This document shows positions 59,438 to 64,000 of a DNA stretch of 64,000 bases, one piece after another. Source of the stretch: Mimachlamys varia (Eukaryota > Mollusca > Bivalvia > Pectinida > Pectinidae); assembly GCA_947623455.1 (NCBI GenBank), contig OX392527.1, forward strand, positions 54,108,401 to 54,172,400, given 5' to 3'. A program made the translations under genes and the position numbers. Each line of letters begins with the position of its first letter. The first letter of the stretch is position 1. Under the pieces are notes generated by a model, which ran no database searches, was not told where the DNA came from, and worked only from the letters and a program-made list of their open reading frames with translations.

Positions 59438-62400
59438 GGTACGTCACCGGGTACCTCCCCCACACAACTCTAGGTACGTCACCGGGTACCTCCCCCACAC
59501 AACTCTAGGTACGTCATCAGGTACCTCCCCCACACAACTCTAGGTACGTCATCAGGTACCTCCCCCACACAACTCGAGGTACGTAATCGGGTACCTCCCC
59601 CACACAACTCTAGGTACGTCATCAGGTACCTCCCCACACTACTCTAGGTACGTCGCCGGGTACCTCCCCCACACAACTCTAGGTACGTCACCGGGTACCT
59701 CCCCCACACAACTCTAGGTACGTCATCAGGTACCTCCCCCACACTACTCTAGGTACGTCACCGGGTACCTCCCCCACACAACTGTAGGTACGTCACCGGG
59801 TACCTCCCCCACACAACTCTAGGAACGTCACCGGGTACCTCCCCCACACAACTCTAGGTACGTCATCGGGTACCTCCCCACACTACTCTAGGTACATGTG
59901 TACGTCACCGGGTACCTCCCCACACTACTCTAGGTACGTCGCCGGGTACCTCCCCCACACAACTCTAGGTACGTCATCGGGTACCTCCCCACACAACTGT
60001 AGGTACGTCACCGGGTACCTCCCCCACACAACTCTAGGTACGTCACCGGGTACCTCCCCCACACAACTCTAGGTACGTCATCGGGTACCTCCCCCACACA
60101 ACTCGAGGTACGTAATCGGGTACCTCCCCCACACAACTCTAGGTACGTCATCAGGTACCTCCCCCACACAACTCTAGGTACGGCACTGGGTACCTCCCCC
60201 ACACAACTCTAGGTACGTCATCGGGTACCTCCCCCACACAAGTCTAGGTACGTCATCGGGTACCTCCCCCACACAACTCTAGGTACGTCGCCGGGTACCT
60301 CCCCCACACAACTCTAGGTACGTCGCCGGGTACCTCCCCCACACTACTCTAGGTACGTCACCGGGTACCTCCCCAAAACAACTGTAGGTACGTCGCCGGG
60401 TACCTCCCCACACAACTGTAGGTACGTCGCCGGGTACCTCCCCCACACAACTCTAGGTACGTCATCGGGTACCTCCCCACACTACTCTAGGTACATGTGC
60501 ACGTCACCGGGTACCTCCCCACACTACTCTAGGTACGTCGCCGGGTACCTCCCCCACACAACTCTAGGTACGTCATCGGGTACCTCCCCACACAACTGTA
60601 GGTACGTCACCGGGTACCTCCCCCACACAACTCTAGGTACGTCACCGGGTACCTCCCCCACACAACTCTAGGTACGTCATCGGGTACCTCCCCACACAAC
60701 TGTAGGTACGTCACCGGGTACCTCCCCCACACAACTCTAGGTACGTCACCGGGTACCTCCCCCACACTACTCTAGGTACGTCACTGGGTACCTCCCCCAC
60801 ACAACTCTAGGTACGTCATCGGGTACCTCCCCAGACAACTGTAGGTACGTCACCGGGTACCTCCCCCACACAACTCTAGGTACGTCACCGGGTACCTCCC
60901 CCACACAACTCTAGGTACGTCACCGGGTACCTCCCCCACACAACTCTAGGTACGTCATCGGGTACCTCCCCACACAACTGTAGGTACGTCACCGGGTACC
61001 TCCCCCACACAACTCTAGGTACGTCACCGGGTACCTCCCCCACACTACTCTAGGTACGTCACTGGGTACCTCCCCCACACAACTCTAGGTACGTCATCGG
61101 GTACCTCCCCAGACAACTGTAGGTACGTCACCGGGTACCTCCCCCACACAACTCTAGGTACGTCACCGGGTACCTCCCCCACACTACTCTAGGTACGTCA
61201 CTGGGTACCTCCCCCACACAACTCTAGGTACGTCACCGGGAACCTCCCCCACACAACTCTAGGTACGTCATCGGGTACCTCCCCACACAACTCTAGGTAC
61301 GTCATCGGGTACCTCCCCCACACAACTGTAGGTACGTCATCGGGTACCTCCCCCACACAACTCTAGGTACGTCACCGGGTACCTCGCACACACTACTCTA
61401 GGTACGTCATCGGGTACCTCTCCCACACAACTCTAGGTACGTCAACGGGTACCTCCCACACACAACTGTAGGTACGTCACCGGGTACCTCCCCCACACAA
61501 CTCAAAGTACGTCACCGGGTACCTCCCCCACACAACTCTAGGTACGTCACCGGGTACCTCCCCCACACAACTGTAGGTACGTCACCGGGTACCTCCCCCA
61601 CACAACTCAAAGTACGTCACCGGGTACCTCCCCCACACAACTCTAGGTACGTCACCGGGTACCTCCCCCACACTACTCTAGGAACGTCGCCGGGTACCTC
61701 CCCCACACAACTCTAGGTACGTCATCGGGTACCTCCCCACACAACTGTAGGTACGTCACCGGGTACCTCCCCCACACAACTCTAGGTACGTCACCGGGTA
61801 CCTCCCCCACACTACTCTAGGTACATCATGTACGTCACTGGGTACCTCCCCCACACAACTCTAGGTACGTCATCGGGTACCTCCCCACACAACTGTAGGT
61901 ACGTCACCGGGTACCTCCCCCACACAACTCTAGGTACGTCACCGGGTACCTCACCCACACTACTCTAGGTACGTCACTGGGTACCTCCCCCACACAACTC
62001 TAGGTACGTCACCGGGAACCTCCCCCACACAACTCTAGGTACGTCATCTGGTACCTCCCCCACACAACTCTAGGTACGTCATCGGGTACCTCCCCCACAC
62101 AACTCTAGGTACGTCATCAGGTACCTCCCCCACACAACTCTAGGTACGGCACTGGGTACCTCCCACACACAACTCTAGGTACGTCACCGGGTACCTCCCC
62201 CACACAACTGTAGGTACGTCACCGGGTACCTCCCCCACACAACTCAAAGTACGTCACCGGGTACCTCCCCCACACAACTCTAGGTACGTCACCGGGTACC
62301 TCCCCCACACTACTCTAGGAACGTCGCCGGGTACCTCCCCCACACAACTCTAGGTACGTCATCGGGTACCTCCCCACACAACTGTAGGTACGTCACCGGG

Positions 62401-64000
62401 TACCTCCCCCACACAACTCTAGGTACGTCACCGGGTACCTCCCCCACACTACTCTAGGTACATCATGTACGTCACTGGGTACCTCCCCCACACAACTCTA
62501 GGTACGTCATCGGGTACCTCCCCAGACAACTGTAGGTACGTCACCGGGTACCTCCCCCACACAACTCTAGGTACGTCACCGGGTACCTCCCCCACACTAC
62601 TCTAGGTACGTCACTGGGTACCTCCCCCACACAACTCTAGGTACGTCACCGGGAACCTCCCCCACACAACTCTAGGTACGTCATCTGGTACCTCCCCCAC
62701 ACAACTCTAGGTACGTCATCGGGTACCTCCCCCACACAACTCTAGGTACGTCATCAGGTACCTCCCCCACACAACTCTAGGTACGGCACTGGGTACCTCC
62801 CACACACAACTCTAGGTACGTCATCGGGTACCTCCCCCACACAACTCTAGGTACGTCATCGGGTGCCTCCCCCCACACAACTCTAGGTACGTCGCCGGGT
62901 ATCTCCCCCACACAACTCTAGGTACGTCGCCGGGTATCTCCCCCACACTACTCTAGGTACGTCACCGGGTACCTCCCCCACACAACTCTAGGTACGTCAC
63001 CGGGTACCTCCAAACACAACTGTAGGTACGTCGCCGGGTACCTCCCCCACACAACTGTAGGTACGTCGCCGGGTACCTCCCCCACACAACTCTAGGTACG
63101 TCACCGGGTACCTCCCCCACACAACTCTAGGTACGTCGCCGGGTACCTCCCCCACACAACTCTAGGTACGTCACCGGGTACCTCCCCCACACAACTCTAG
63201 GTACGTCACCGGGTACCTCCCCAAACTACTCTAGGTACTTCATCAGGTACCTCCCCCACACAACTCTAGGTACGTCGCCGGGTACCTCCCCCACACAACT
63301 CTAGGTACGTCATCGGGTACCTCCCCCACACAACCCTAGGTACGTCACCGGGTACCTCCCCACACTACTCTAGATACTTCATCAGGTACCTCCCCCACAC
63401 AACTCTAGGTACGTCACCGGGAACCTCCCCCACACAACTCTAGGTACGTCACCGGGTACCTCCCCACACTTCTCTAGGTACGTCATCGGGTACCTCCCCC
63501 ACACAACTCTAGATACGTCACCGGGTACCTCCCCACACTACTCTAAGTACGTCATCGGATACCTCCCCCACACAACTCTAGGTACGTCACCGGGTACCTA
63601 CCCCACACAACTCTAGGTATGTCATCGGGTACCTCCCCCACACAACTCTAGGTACGTCACCGGGTACCTCCCCCACACTACTCTAGGTACGTCACCGGGT
63701 ACCTCCCCCACACAACTCTAGGTACGTCAACGGGTACCTCCCCCACACAACTCTAGGTACGTCACCGGGTACCTCACCCACACAATTCTAGGTACGTCAT
63801 CGGGTACCTCCCCTACACAACTCTAGGTACGTCATCCGGTACCTCCCCCACACAACTCTAGGTACGGCACCGGGTACCTCCCCCACACATCTCTAGGTAC
63901 GTTACCGGGTACCTCCCCCACACAACTCTAGGTACGTCATCGGGTACCTCCCCCACACAACTCTTGGTACGTCACCGGGTACCTCCCCCACACAACTCTA
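59438..64000. repeat. 35-bp minisatellite, about 130 copies, right end outside window
   Basis: The unit is CACCGGGTACCTCCCCCACA then CAACTCTAGGTACGT, with ATCGGG, ATCAGG, GCCGGG, CTACTCTAGG and CTGTAGG variants and 34-bp forms with one C fewer. Each unit contains AGGTAC, 8 bp, GTACCT, a small inverted repeat, and a TACGTCAC half-CRE. Rare units with extra bases (TACATGTGTACG at 59893; TACATCATGTACG at 61822 and 62459) mark block duplications. The open minus frame at 60202-60008 is an artefact. Confidence 0.98.

Noticed and set aside
60008..60202. 64-codon minus frame
   Set aside because: It is translation of the 35-bp array.

Overview
This 64 kb window is eukaryotic, gene-poor and dominated by repeats. 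There are no operons, no dense ORFs and no bacterial-type signals. Exon-like pieces with GT/AG splice signals sit in AT-rich DNA. I judge it to be a bivalve mollusc (scallop, oyster or mussel type). The reason is that I recognise several interspersed repeat families as bivalve-like: elements opening AGCTCACCTGGCCC, a family containing GGTGTTCCGGAAGAG, and jockey/CR1-like LINE tails. This attribution is from memory, not from a search.

Layout. 1-8250 is a 31-bp satellite that continues off the left edge. 8268-13191 holds three terminal-hairpin mobile elements with internal tandem units (Helentron/pearl-like in architecture), with a possible terminal coding exon at 9811-9869 between the first two. 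13.2-24.3 kb is mostly unique AT-rich DNA with enhancer-like stretches and degraded repeats. 23717-24896 has a small foldback element and an 18/19-bp minisatellite whose unit resembles the foldback terminus. 26.6-31.2 kb has two decayed LINE 3' fragments and a long inverted repeat (28641-31212) whose arms each carry an ATG-containing, exon-like 5' end. 32972-34468 is a 37-bp array broken by an insertion that contains a long palindrome. 38011-40814 (22-bp unit) and 41803-46440 (19-bp unit) are large minisatellites. From 50.5 to 52.0 kb lies the best gene evidence: the 5' coding exon of a type II membrane protein (51139-51653) with a strong splice donor. 52468-64000 has five more minisatellites (37, 35/36, 27, 28 and 35 bp); the last runs off the right edge.

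Tandem arrays cover roughly 25 kb (about 39%) and have unrelated units, so the region looks like a subtelomeric, pericentromeric or otherwise repeat-expanding interval. Most long open frames are by-products of arrays that lack stop codons. No complete gene is visible. The coding calls are single exons or fragments and are given with low to moderate confidence.
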